Origin: Arcicella lustrica
Lineage (GTDB): Bacteria; Bacteroidota; Bacteroidia; Cytophagales; Spirosomataceae
Direction: 5' to 3'
Assembly (NCBI RefSeq): GCF_034930985.1
Contig: NZ_JAYGIM010000006.1
Location: 248,001 to 312,000 of the forward strand
DNA: 64,000 bases
This document shows, one piece after another, positions 40,171 through 48,365 of this stretch. Made by a program: the position numbers and the translations under genes. Within the stretch, counting starts at the first letter, position 1, and every line of letters starts with the position of its first letter. Below the pieces are notes generated by a model. The model was not told the DNA's origin, searched no databases, and was given only the letters and a program-made list of their open reading frames with translations.

Positions 40171-41835
40171 TTAAGCTAGTTGTTCATTATTTTTTATCAT
40201 TGATACCGTTTTCATTTTCTTCGTTTCATCAGATTTATTCAGAATAGTGCTTGCTAAAACAATACTTATCAAAGCTGTTAACAACCAAAAAATATCAACA
40301 GCAGCCACATAGAATTGTTGATTAACAAGCATTTTCCAAAACCAATCTCCTGTTGAAATTCCATTTGAAATTGGCACAATCAAAGATAAAAAGCCATTGA
40401 TGTATAAAAATCTTTTCGTCAGAAGAGATTCATTTTTCCAAAATAAACCCAAAATCATCAACAAAAGCCATGAACTAAAAAAGCTGGTATTTACCCAAAA
40501 ACTATGGTTTGATAAAGTTATAGGAATAAATCTTTCAGCCATAAATAAAATAGCTGTGGCTGGAAACAAACCAAAACAAATGGCCAAATACCACATCGTA
40601 ATTCGGTGATGGAATTTCTTTTGTTTCTCGGTATATTCTTTTTTGTTTCGGGCTTCTTTCCAAATTAGTACGCCACTGATGATGATAAAACAAGTGATTA
40701 ATGCTAAAAGAAAGAACATGATTTTTAAGGAAATTCCACCAAATTCTGCAAAATGTATTGTTCCGATTGCTCCTAAAACAGCTTGAATATATGTTTTTTC
40801 TTTGGGTAACATTTCAACAATTCGTTTTCCATCTTTTAAGGTAATTCCAATTACTCCGTAACCGTTGAAGATGGATTCGTCTTTTACCTGAGCCGTCAGC
40901 ACAGCGTCTTCTCTACCCAAATGTTTGATGGTTACATTGCTAATTTCCAGTTCAGGATTTCTTTTTTTGATTTCACCAATTACTGTATTGATTGGTTTTA
41001 GGGTTGAACTGACTGGCGATTTTTCATTTACTTCAATTACTCTATCAGGTCTGAATGCGGCGAGTGCGGCTTTCTGGTCACCATTGAAAAAAACTAAAGT
41101 GGCGGGAGCTAGCAGTAAAATTGACAAACAATAGAATGCCCCCGTAACGGCGTACATCATCTGGAAAGGTAATCCGATAAGTCCGAAAACGGTATGGGCG
41201 TTCGTCCAGATTTGTTTCCAAGTACCTTTTATTGAAAAGCCATAAAATTTTGTAATGATATTTCTCCAATGAATCAACACCCCTGTAATACTCGCAAATA
41301 AAAAGAAAAAAGCCACCAAACCAGATAAATACGAGCCAATTAATGGAATCTGGCTAAAATAATGCAAACGAAATAAGGTTTCGCCAATGGTTGTTGTTCC
41401 CTCTTTTTGGAATTTTCCTTCGGATACTTTTAAGGTTTTATTGATGGGATGATACGACAATTCTATCAACTCGGCTCTTGATTTTGGACTTACTTTCTTG
41501 TTTTTGGTTGCTTTTTCAACAACTTCTTTCATTGGAACCCAAATGGTAGTGAGCGGTTCTTTGGCTGTTCCAGACCTAATAATTAGATTTTTTTCAGTAT
41601 CTGCATCTTTGTATTCTTGCTGAACTTTTTGGATTATTTGTTCATAATCAAGCTGGTTTTCTTTCAGAATAATTCTTGCTTCAGGGTTTTCCCATTGATA
41701 AAATTCACTTCTGAAAATAGTGAATGCTCCCGCAAAAAAAATGATGTACAAGGCAAAGCTTATCACAATTCCAGCGACAGTATGTGTATGAAAAAAAATA
41801 TTAAATGCTCGATTTGATAGTCCTTTTAACTTCAT
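40171..41835 (-). CDS. PepSY-associated membrane protein (siderophore/iron uptake type)
   Basis: The 554-residue inner-membrane protein shows the PepSY_TM pattern: a first helix after FFHTHTVAGIVISFALYIIF, a large periplasmic PepSY part, helices around 170-190, 215-245 (GLIGLPFQMMYAVTGAFYCL), 365-390 and several near the C-terminus. PepSY_TM proteins near TonB receptors are linked to iron release or reduction from siderophores. It is the last gene of a three-gene minus-strand unit with two small membrane proteins, divergent from the TonB receptor. Confidence 0.9.
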   Translation of the reverse strand: MKLKGLSNRAFNIFFHTHTVAGIVISFALYIIFFAGAFTIFRSEFYQWENPEARIILKENQLDYEQIIQKVQQEYKDADTEKNLIIRSGTAKEPLTTIWVPMKEVVEKATKNKKVSPKSRAELIELSYHPINKTLKVSEGKFQKEGTTTIGETLFRLHYFSQIPLIGSYLSGLVAFFFLFASITGVLIHWRNIITKFYGFSIKGTWKQIWTNAHTVFGLIGLPFQMMYAVTGAFYCLSILLLAPATLVFFNGDQKAALAAFRPDRVIEVNEKSPVSSTLKPINTVIGEIKKRNPELEISNVTIKHLGREDAVLTAQVKDESIFNGYGVIGITLKDGKRIVEMLPKEKTYIQAVLGAIGTIHFAEFGGISLKIMFFLLALITCFIIISGVLIWKEARNKKEYTEKQKKFHHRITMWYLAICFGLFPATAILFMAERFIPITLSNHSFWVNTSFFSSWLLLMILGLFWKNESLLTKRFLYINGFLSLIVPISNGISTGDWFWKMLVNQQFYVAAVDIFWLLTALISIVLASTILNKSDETKKMKTVSMIKNNEQLA

Positions 41836-41836
41836 T

Positions 41837-42118
41837 TTAGCGAATTAAGTAAATAATTGATGAACAAATTAGAATTCCTGCTAGGTAAATTCCCCAAATT
41901 TTCCAGCCGTTTTTAGCTAAAAAAGCAATGGCAAGCAGTGCTGCCCACAATAGAAAAGCGGTGAATGTTGAAGTAAGCATGACGACTACTTCACTTTTTA
42001 AAAGCGAACCAATTAATAAATGAATAGCAACTGAAAGGAATAATCCTCCTAAAATTCCTGCTGATACTTTCAAAAATCTTTGTCCCGAAGTCGATAAATA
42101 TTCTTTTTTAGCTGGCAT
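41837..42118 (-). CDS. small membrane protein, DUF3649-like
   Basis: This 93-residue protein has three hydrophobic helices (about 17-34, 38-62, 72-92). Size and place between a PepSY_TM gene and another small membrane protein match the DUF3649 partners of iron-uptake PepSY proteins. The identification rests mainly on size, helices and order. It overlaps the upstream gene by 11 bases and ends one base before the PepSY gene. Confidence 0.65.
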   Translation of the reverse strand: MPAKKEYLSTSGQRFLKVSAGILGGLFLSVAIHLLIGSLLKSEVVVMLTSTFTAFLLWAALLAIAFLAKNGWKIWGIYLAGILICSSIIYLIR

Positions 42119-42419
42119 AGTTAAAGAGGTTTAGGATGAGTAAACTATGAATAAACACCAAGAAAGCGATGAACCATTGCTTCCCCAAAACAGTAAATAA
42201 TTGACAAACAGATGCCGATAAAACAAGACTGCTCAAACTCATTAACAAACCCATTGTCCAGCCCCATTGGTCAATGAAAATGACAAGTCCAATGATACAA
42301 ATCAATAAACTGATAGGTTTTTGGTAAGATAAATTTGGGATTTGTATATTCTTCGGAAAGTATTTGGTCTCAGAATAGTACAATAAAATACCCATTAGGT
42401 TAAAGTATATAGCTATCAT
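42108..42419 (-). CDS. small membrane protein, DUF3325-like
   Basis: This 103-residue protein has about four hydrophobic stretches and the start MIAIYFNLMGILLYYSETKY. The pattern and operon place match the DUF3325 partner seen with PepSY_TM iron genes. It is first in the minus-strand unit and starts 87 bases from the divergent TonB receptor. Assignment is tentative. Confidence 0.6.
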   Translation of the reverse strand: MIAIYFNLMGILLYYSETKYFPKNIQIPNLSYQKPISLLICIIGLVIFIDQWGWTMGLLMSLSSLVLSASVCQLFTVLGKQWFIAFLVFIHSLLILNLFNYAS

Positions 42420-42445
42420 AAAAATATTTTTTGCAAATATTATTT

Positions 42446-42481
42446 TTATTTAGACTATTTCCAAATAATATTCTAATTTTG
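42446..42481. promoter_or_regulatory. Fur-like box and -7 element in front of TonB receptor
   Basis: A dyad TTATTTAGACTATTTCCAAA-TAA (42446-42468, arms TTATTT/AAATAA) lies six bases before TAATTTTG (42474-42481), a TAnnTTTG -7 element 25 bases from the receptor ATG. A related TTATTTAGATTTAGTCTAAT site (46603-46622) precedes the fur-family gene. Position over the -33 region of a divergent iron-uptake promoter fits an iron-dependent repressor. Confidence 0.5.
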
Positions 42482-42506
42482 TTGCACAATAATCCTAATC
42501 CAAAAA

Positions 42507-44819
42507 ATGAGACTAATTTTCCTCTTTACGTTAATGACCTTTCAGCTATATGCACAACAAAGTGTAGTTGAAGGAGTAGTAAAAGATACAGAAGGACATG
42601 TATTACCATTCGTTACTGTATCCTTGAAACATTCAAAAAATGCAACTATCACAAATGCGGATGGCTATTTTAAATTATCCAAATTACCTTTGGGCGAACA
42701 GATTTTACTTTTCAGTGCAGTGGGCTTTCAGAGTATCGAGCAAAAAGTCATTGTAAGTAATTCTTCTCAAAAAATTGACATTCAATTAGCATCTTCCACC
42801 AAAGAATTAAATGAAGTCGTCGTAAAAGCAACAGCACAAACAAAAGTTCAAGAAACAAAAGCGCTATCCATTAAAAGCATTGAAATCAAAGATGTGATTA
42901 ATCAGACTGTACTTTTAACAGACGTACTTGATAAAATTTCTGGCGTGCGAATTCGTCGTTCAAGTTCACTAGGTGAAGCTTCTGATATTTCAATCAACGG
43001 TTTAAGAGGTAATGCCATTAGGGTTTACATTGATGGTATTCCGATGGAATTTATGTATCCATCCTTCGATATTTCAAACTTACCGCTGGGCAATATCAAG
43101 CGTGTGGATGTCTATAAAGGCGTTTTACCTGTTGATGTTGGTTCTGATGCAATGGGCGGCGGAATCAATATTATCACTGAACAAAAAGCCTATAATACGT
43201 TGAAGGCTTCTTATAATATTGCTTCCTTCAACACTCATCTGAGTGACGTAAATCTTGGTTTAGCCAACAAAAACAATTATTTCTTGAATGCTTCATTGGG
43301 CTATAATTATTCAGACAATAGTTACAAAATGAGGGCTTTGGTCTATGAAACCAACAAGTATGAACAAGTAAAACGTTTTCATGATACTTATAGCTTTTTG
43401 TACGGAAGCCTTACTTTGGGGACACATAGCAAAGCTTGGGCGGATGAATTGAGACTTTCGTTAAATCTTTCTGGTGGAGATAAAGAAATGCAAAATGGTG
43501 CCAGAATTGCGAATACTGCCATTGGTGAAGCAAAATATACTGGCAAGAATTTATCGGCAGTATTGAAGTATGAAAAATCATTCTTGAACGAAAAAGTTTG
43601 GTTACGTACTCTTGGTAATTTCACGAAGCAATCTTTACGATTTGTTGATACCACAACAAACGTATATAGCTGGAGCGGTAGCATCATTGGAAAGAACCAA
43701 GCGGGCGAATATAGCTTGGGAAATAGCATTAATTACAATGAAGGAATCACTAACAGAACTAGCATTGAATACAGAATCAATGAAAAACATAAATTATTAC
43801 TGTCTAACCTTTATGCAAAACAAAAGTTAACAGGAACAGACTACTTGAATGAAGAAGGTGAAATAGATTACCTAACCATTCCTCAGTATCTTACCAAAAA
43901 CATTGGCGGCTTGCAATATGAAGGACTTTTGGGTGAAAAAATCACTTTATCTGGAGCGGTAAAAAAATATGATTATAAACTGGATGGTGCCGAAAACAAT
44001 ACTTTTTTATTGGTAAAAAAGAATGGAAATTTTTGGGGTTGGAATGCGGGTTTAAAGTATAGCTTCAATGAAAATACTTTCTTGAGAGCCTCTTTTGAAA
44101 AAGGTTTTTTAATTCCTCTTTTCTATCAATTTGTGGGAAATGGTGGCGATATTCTTAGAAATACAGACCTTTCGCCAGAAAGTAGTGACAACCTAAATAT
44201 TGGACTTTCATCAAACCATCAGATTGGAGAAAATATTCGCTTAAGTACTTCATTAAGTGGATTTTATCGTCAACAATATAATATCATTTACTTAGGAAGT
44301 TCCGTTTTCAGAAGATATGAAAATGCCGACCAAGTACGAACTTTAGGTGGTGAAGGCGATGTTTCACTTTGGTACAAAAAAGCAATTAACCTCAAGGCAA
44401 ACCTTACTTTACTCAGTAAAACCTTTACGGCTGTTTTGGATTCACGCAATAGTTATTTGATAGGAACGGCTTTCCCAAATTACCCAACAACCTTTGGCAA
44501 CGTAGAATTATCTTGGCAAAAAAATAATTTTTTGAAACAAAAAAACCAAGTACGATTCTATACTTTTTATAATTATATCGGAGCATTTAATCACATTTTG
44601 GTAGCCGCAAACAATTCTCCATCAACCACACCAGATGCCTATGTGCCTGTTCAGCACCGTGTTGATTTAGGTTGTTCGTACAAACTAAGTAAACAAAATT
44701 TAACCCTTTCATTCAATGTTCAAAACCTATTGAATGCAGAACTCTATGATAACTTTTTAGTGCCTAAAGCAGGCATCAATTTCAACGGAAAAATCATTTA
44801 TGAAATCAATAATTTTTAA
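42507..44819 (+). CDS. TonB-dependent receptor (siderophore/iron type)
   Basis: The 770-residue outer-membrane receptor has a signal peptide (about 1-16), a CarboxypepD_reg-like domain (VVEGVVKDTEGHVLPFVTVS to near 100), the plug domain (about 120-225; SDISINGLRGNAIRVYIDG, GVLPVDVGSDAMGGGINIIT) and a 22-strand barrel ending in Phe. Genes on both sides (PepSY protein, DUF4374 lipoprotein, Fur regulator) make an iron-siderophore substrate the best guess. It lacks the SusC architecture and has no SusD partner. The DUF4374 gene begins 7 bases after its stop. Confidence 0.92.
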   Translation: MRLIFLFTLMTFQLYAQQSVVEGVVKDTEGHVLPFVTVSLKHSKNATITNADGYFKLSKLPLGEQILLFSAVGFQSIEQKVIVSNSSQKIDIQLASSTKELNEVVVKATAQTKVQETKALSIKSIEIKDVINQTVLLTDVLDKISGVRIRRSSSLGEASDISINGLRGNAIRVYIDGIPMEFMYPSFDISNLPLGNIKRVDVYKGVLPVDVGSDAMGGGINIITEQKAYNTLKASYNIASFNTHLSDVNLGLANKNNYFLNASLGYNYSDNSYKMRALVYETNKYEQVKRFHDTYSFLYGSLTLGTHSKAWADELRLSLNLSGGDKEMQNGARIANTAIGEAKYTGKNLSAVLKYEKSFLNEKVWLRTLGNFTKQSLRFVDTTTNVYSWSGSIIGKNQAGEYSLGNSINYNEGITNRTSIEYRINEKHKLLLSNLYAKQKLTGTDYLNEEGEIDYLTIPQYLTKNIGGLQYEGLLGEKITLSGAVKKYDYKLDGAENNTFLLVKKNGNFWGWNAGLKYSFNENTFLRASFEKGFLIPLFYQFVGNGGDILRNTDLSPESSDNLNIGLSSNHQIGENIRLSTSLSGFYRQQYNIIYLGSSVFRRYENADQVRTLGGEGDVSLWYKKAINLKANLTLLSKTFTAVLDSRNSYLIGTAFPNYPTTFGNVELSWQKNNFLKQKNQVRFYTFYNYIGAFNHILVAANNSPSTTPDAYVPVQHRVDLGCSYKLSKQNLTLSFNVQNLLNAELYDNFLVPKAGINFNGKIIYEINNF

Positions 44820-44826
44820 TAAACCC

Positions 44827-46134
44827 ATGAAAAAAACACAATTATTTCTTTTCGCTGCCCTTCTGTTTTCAATAAGTGCTTGTAAAAAAGACGAGCCTGT
44901 AACGGAATCCACATCACTTTATATGGAAGAAGGCTATGTTGTCAGTTCATTGTCGCAATCTACCGCCAGTAACGCTTATTATGTTGGCTATTATAACAGT
45001 ATTCCAGGCGAAAATCTCGATTTGACGACCAAATCATCTTATGAATATTTTTACCCAAGAGCTACCTGGAAGAATTTTATGTTTGGGCAATCGCTTAAAG
45101 CAGAACAAACGCTTTCTAAAATTGCCGTTTCAAAAGCGACAGGTTTATTGACCGAAGTTGCTTCAATCCCTCTGCTAAGTTATGTTTGGGATGTTGAAAT
45201 CATTAATGAAAATCTTGGCGTTTATACTACGGGCGTAAACCATTCTGTACATTTATTTAATCCGACAACGATGGAAAAGTTGGGAGATATTGATATGTCG
45301 AAAGCGAAAGATTTCCCAGCAAACGAACGAAATAATTACAATACCATTATCTATAGAAAGCAAGATAATAAGTTGTTTCTTCCACTTTATACTGACAATT
45401 CTAAAACAGGTTCTTTTTATGATGCTCAGGATATTTATGTTGAAGTAATCAATTTGACGACAAAGCAATGGGAAAAAACTTTGATGATAGAACAAGCAAT
45501 GTATCCAGTATCAAGAGGTTTAGAAAATAGTATGGTGGATGAAACTGGAAATATTTATATTTTAACACAAGGTTCTTACGGACTCGATAATCAACTTGGT
45601 ATTAATGCAGCCAAACGTTCTCGTCCGCAAATTCTGAAAATCCCAGCAAACAGTACTGAATTTGACGCTACTTATAAATTCAATCCTGTTGATGCGATTG
45701 GGCTAAACTCACTTTTGGTACAATTAGCAATGGGTACAATTTATCATGAAAATGGAATTGCTTTTGCCGCAGTATCTGGACAATCAAACTCTGCAAGAGT
45801 ATTAGAATTAGTAGGAAAATTGGCGAACGGAACAATTACAGCCGTGGAGTATCAAGAATTATCGAATAGCGTATTTAATGACCCAGACCAACGTTGGGTA
45901 AAGTTGGATTTGAATGCAAAAACAGCTAGTATTATTCAAGATATTCCTTTAACTGCCGCTTATGCCTATCCTTTTTCATATAAGTACGACGGTAAATTAT
46001 ACTTCAATGTAAATAATACAAGCTTGGGTTTAAATGGCTTTTATGTGTACGACCCAGCTACGGGAAAAGCAACAAAAAGTACTAATATCGCTAAAGGAGG
46101 AATGACAAATCATTTCATTAAACTAAGCAAATAA
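44827..46134 (+). CDS. DUF4374 lipoprotein
   Basis: From the ATG at 44827 the product is 435 residues with a clear lipoprotein signal ending FSISAC (Cys20). An upstream in-frame ATG at 44800 overlaps the receptor and spoils the signal peptide. The rest matches DUF4374, a beta-propeller-like family found next to TonB receptors in Bacteroidota; segments include VVSSLSQSTASNAYYVGYY and YAYPFSYKYDGKLYFNVNN. It probably works with the receptor at the cell surface or in the periplasm. Confidence 0.88.
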   Translation: MKKTQLFLFAALLFSISACKKDEPVTESTSLYMEEGYVVSSLSQSTASNAYYVGYYNSIPGENLDLTTKSSYEYFYPRATWKNFMFGQSLKAEQTLSKIAVSKATGLLTEVASIPLLSYVWDVEIINENLGVYTTGVNHSVHLFNPTTMEKLGDIDMSKAKDFPANERNNYNTIIYRKQDNKLFLPLYTDNSKTGSFYDAQDIYVEVINLTTKQWEKTLMIEQAMYPVSRGLENSMVDETGNIYILTQGSYGLDNQLGINAAKRSRPQILKIPANSTEFDATYKFNPVDAIGLNSLLVQLAMGTIYHENGIAFAAVSGQSNSARVLELVGKLANGTITAVEYQELSNSVFNDPDQRWVKLDLNAKTASIIQDIPLTAAYAYPFSYKYDGKLYFNVNNTSLGLNGFYVYDPATGKATKSTNIAKGGMTNHFIKLSK

Positions 46135-46147
46135 ACCTTTTTCACAG

Positions 46148-46540
46148 ATGAACAATTCACAAAAGATAGTAACACTTTGGATATTATTCGTGGTGTGTAT
46201 GATTCTCCATTTCAATTATCACGTTAGTGAACTTTTTTATGGCGTTGATATTAAAAGACCAAATGCCAATGGTGTTGTTCCCACAAGTGCCGCCATTATC
46301 AGGTTTGTCTTTGAAATTTTACCGATGATGTTGGTTACTTTCATACTTTTTATCGAAAAACCACTCATCCGTCAAATCAATTTTTATCTTTCTATTCTTT
46401 TTAGTTTGGCAAACTTGGCTCATTTAGTAGAAGAATTCATGAGTCCAAAACTGGATTTATCTCAATTGAATTTGCTGAGTTTTGTTTTTATCAGCAGTTT
46501 GTTATTGAATCTAGCAAGTTGGCGATGGATAAAAGAGTAA
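46148..46540 (+). CDS. four-helix membrane protein of the iron locus
   Basis: The 130-residue protein has four hydrophobic helices (about 7-22, 50-68, 76-92, 105-124). It follows the DUF4374 gene by 13 bases, so it is probably cotranscribed with the receptor. I do not recognise a named family. His21, His25 and His86 lie in or near the membrane and could bind metal or heme, but this is speculative. Confidence 0.7.
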   Translation: MNNSQKIVTLWILFVVCMILHFNYHVSELFYGVDIKRPNANGVVPTSAAIIRFVFEILPMMLVTFILFIEKPLIRQINFYLSILFSLANLAHLVEEFMSPKLDLSQLNLLSFVFISSLLLNLASWRWIKE

Positions 46541-46602
46541 AATCAGCTTTAATTTCATGCTAGGTCGATTAAAAAATAATTTCAGTGCAATCTTGTTGTT
46601 TT

Positions 46603-46694
46603 TTATTTAGATTTAGTCTAATTTCACACAATGATTAGAGTATGAAGGATTTAACACAAGTACGCAATCAATGATTTGTGTGCTTGTGTTAAAT
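46603..46694. promoter_or_regulatory. Fur-like site and long hairpin upstream of fur-family gene
   Basis: A TTATTTAGATTTAGTCTAAT site (46603-46622; dyad TTAGA/TCTAA) resembles the one at the TonB receptor. Further on, 46649-46694 forms a hairpin with about 22 paired positions (ATTTAACACAAG and complement, continuing with two G-T pairs) and a short loop. The hairpin may terminate the receptor operon or shape the fur leader. Confidence 0.5.
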
Positions 46695-46756
46695 TTATTT
46701 TACACCGTTCAAAAATTTAGGGAAACAATCTATAAACCATATCACATTAATAGTGC

Positions 46757-47242
46757 ATGGCATTATCAAATATCAATACAGTTAAAAAATCTTTTCAGGA
46801 ATTTCTTGATACAAAAGGATACCGTAAAACGCATGAGCGATTAACAATCCTAGAGCATATTTATGAAAGAAATGACCATTTTGAAGCGGATGAATTGTAT
46901 CTAGCTCTAAAACAGCTAAATTATCATGTTAGCCGAGCAACAGTTTATAATACTTTAGAACTGCTGGTTGAAGCAGCATTAATTATTAAGCATCAATTTG
47001 GGAATAAAATTTCTTCAAGATACGAGAAAGCTTACGGAAGGCGCCAGCATGACCATATCGTTTGTACTGATTGTCAGAAAGTTACAGAATTTTGCGACCC
47101 TAGAATTCAGAACATACAAAATATGGTTGGTGAGTTTTTTAATTGTGAAATTCTTCATCATTCTCTCACTTTTTACAGCAAATGTAAACAAGCTGACTGT
47201 AGTGAAAGAATGAAGATGAATCTCAAAGACCAAAATATCTAA
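46757..47242 (+). CDS. Fur-family metal-responsive repressor
   Basis: The 161-residue protein has the winged-helix N-terminus (KGYRKTHERLTILEHIYERN; DELYLALKQLNYHVSRATVY) and the metal-binding C-terminal half with HDHIVCTDCQKV and a second Cys pair CKQADC, a structural zinc site. It belongs to the Fur/Zur/PerR family. Place beside a TonB receptor locus suggests Fur, but Zur or PerR cannot be ruled out by sequence alone. It is convergent with the aldolase gene, 27 bases away. Confidence 0.9.
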   Translation: MALSNINTVKKSFQEFLDTKGYRKTHERLTILEHIYERNDHFEADELYLALKQLNYHVSRATVYNTLELLVEAALIIKHQFGNKISSRYEKAYGRRQHDHIVCTDCQKVTEFCDPRIQNIQNMVGEFFNCEILHHSLTFYSKCKQADCSERMKMNLKDQNI

Positions 47243-47269
47243 ACATAATTTGGTCAAAATTTTGTGTTT

Positions 47270-48208
47270 TTAGTAATTCAGTGCCATTTTCAAGTCTAAT
47301 TCATCCTGCAAAAGCCCATAATCATTATAAAGTGTTTCGATTTCTTTGGTGATAGAATCCGTAAAATTTCCCACTTTTCTTCGAGTAAAAGTTGAAATAT
47401 CTAAACCTCTTTTTTGTAAGAAATATTTTGAAACTATTGGATATACGTTGTGCATTACATCCATGTTATCAATCAAAAATTGTTGTACTTTTGCTACTTC
47501 ACTTTGCTGAGAATCGTCCTCATAATTATCGCAAAGCCATACAATCAATTCAGGAAAATAATTCCCCTGAATACACGAAAGTCCAGCCGAACCTGCTTTC
47601 AGCGAATCCACGGCATGAGCCATGTAAGCATCATACAAACCAAATTTATATCCTTCTGTAAGCTTAATTTTCTCTTTTACTTGTTCAATATCCAAACAAG
47701 TATCTTTATGATAAATTACTCTTCCCGTTTCTACAAAACCTTTTAATTGTGTTGGTGCTAGTACTCTTTTATAAGGAACAGGGCATTCATAAAAGCCCAC
47801 TGGAATTTTTTCTGTTTTATCTAATAAAGAAAAAACTCTTTCATTAAATACTTCATCGGCTTCATTTTCATCTGCTAACAAACTGGTTATCAGGATTACA
47901 GCTTCTGTTCCAGTATCGTTTACTCTCTTTACAAAATCTGCTTGTTTTTCAATTGCTCCGCCAAAAGTACCAGTTGCTACAACGGGAACAGCTCCGTTTA
48001 CAACTTTGATAACGTGCATTATTGATGCTATTCTTTCTTGATCTGAAAGCTCAAACATTTCACTAGACAAGCAATTAGCAAACAAACCGCTCGCTCCAGC
48101 TTCTAAATAGATTTCTGTGAGTTTTGTTAAAGCGTCAAAATCAATGTATCCGTTGTCATTAAAAGGCGTAAGCATGACTGGGATAAAACCTTTTTTCGAT
48201 TTTTCCAT
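47270..48208 (-). CDS. dihydrodipicolinate synthase/NAL-family lyase
   Basis: From the ATG at 48208 the product is 312 residues and begins SKKGFIPVMLTPFNDNG as the family does; the longer frame from 48274 adds an unlikely N-terminus. The fold is a TIM barrel with Tyr140 (FYECPVP) and the Schiff-base Lys168 (YHKDTC). The usual G-x-T-G-E substrate-carboxylate loop is NCLSSE (45-50) here, so the substrate is not dihydrodipicolinate. A 2-keto-3-deoxy sugar acid or N-acetylneuraminate-type aldolase is likely, given the symporter and glycosidases upstream. Confidence 0.85.
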   Translation of the reverse strand: MEKSKKGFIPVMLTPFNDNGYIDFDALTKLTEIYLEAGASGLFANCLSSEMFELSDQERIASIMHVIKVVNGAVPVVATGTFGGAIEKQADFVKRVNDTGTEAVILITSLLADENEADEVFNERVFSLLDKTEKIPVGFYECPVPYKRVLAPTQLKGFVETGRVIYHKDTCLDIEQVKEKIKLTEGYKFGLYDAYMAHAVDSLKAGSAGLSCIQGNYFPELIVWLCDNYEDDSQQSEVAKVQQFLIDNMDVMHNVYPIVSKYFLQKRGLDISTFTRRKVGNFTDSITKEIETLYNDYGLLQDELDLKMALNY

Positions 48209-48365
48209 CGTAATTAAATTAGATAAGCTGTTACCTCTATTAAATTCAAATGCTAACAAGCGAGTACGACTCATTCATTCGAACCCAAAAGGGTACAGAC
48301 ATTCAGGGTGAAAACATTAACGTTTACACCAAAAATTTTAATGATTAAATATTGTTATTTCTTTA

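Noticed and set aside
48209..48274. N-terminal extension of the DHDPS-family lyase
   Set aside because: Family alignment begins at the ATG at 48208, and the extra 22 residues have no family match.
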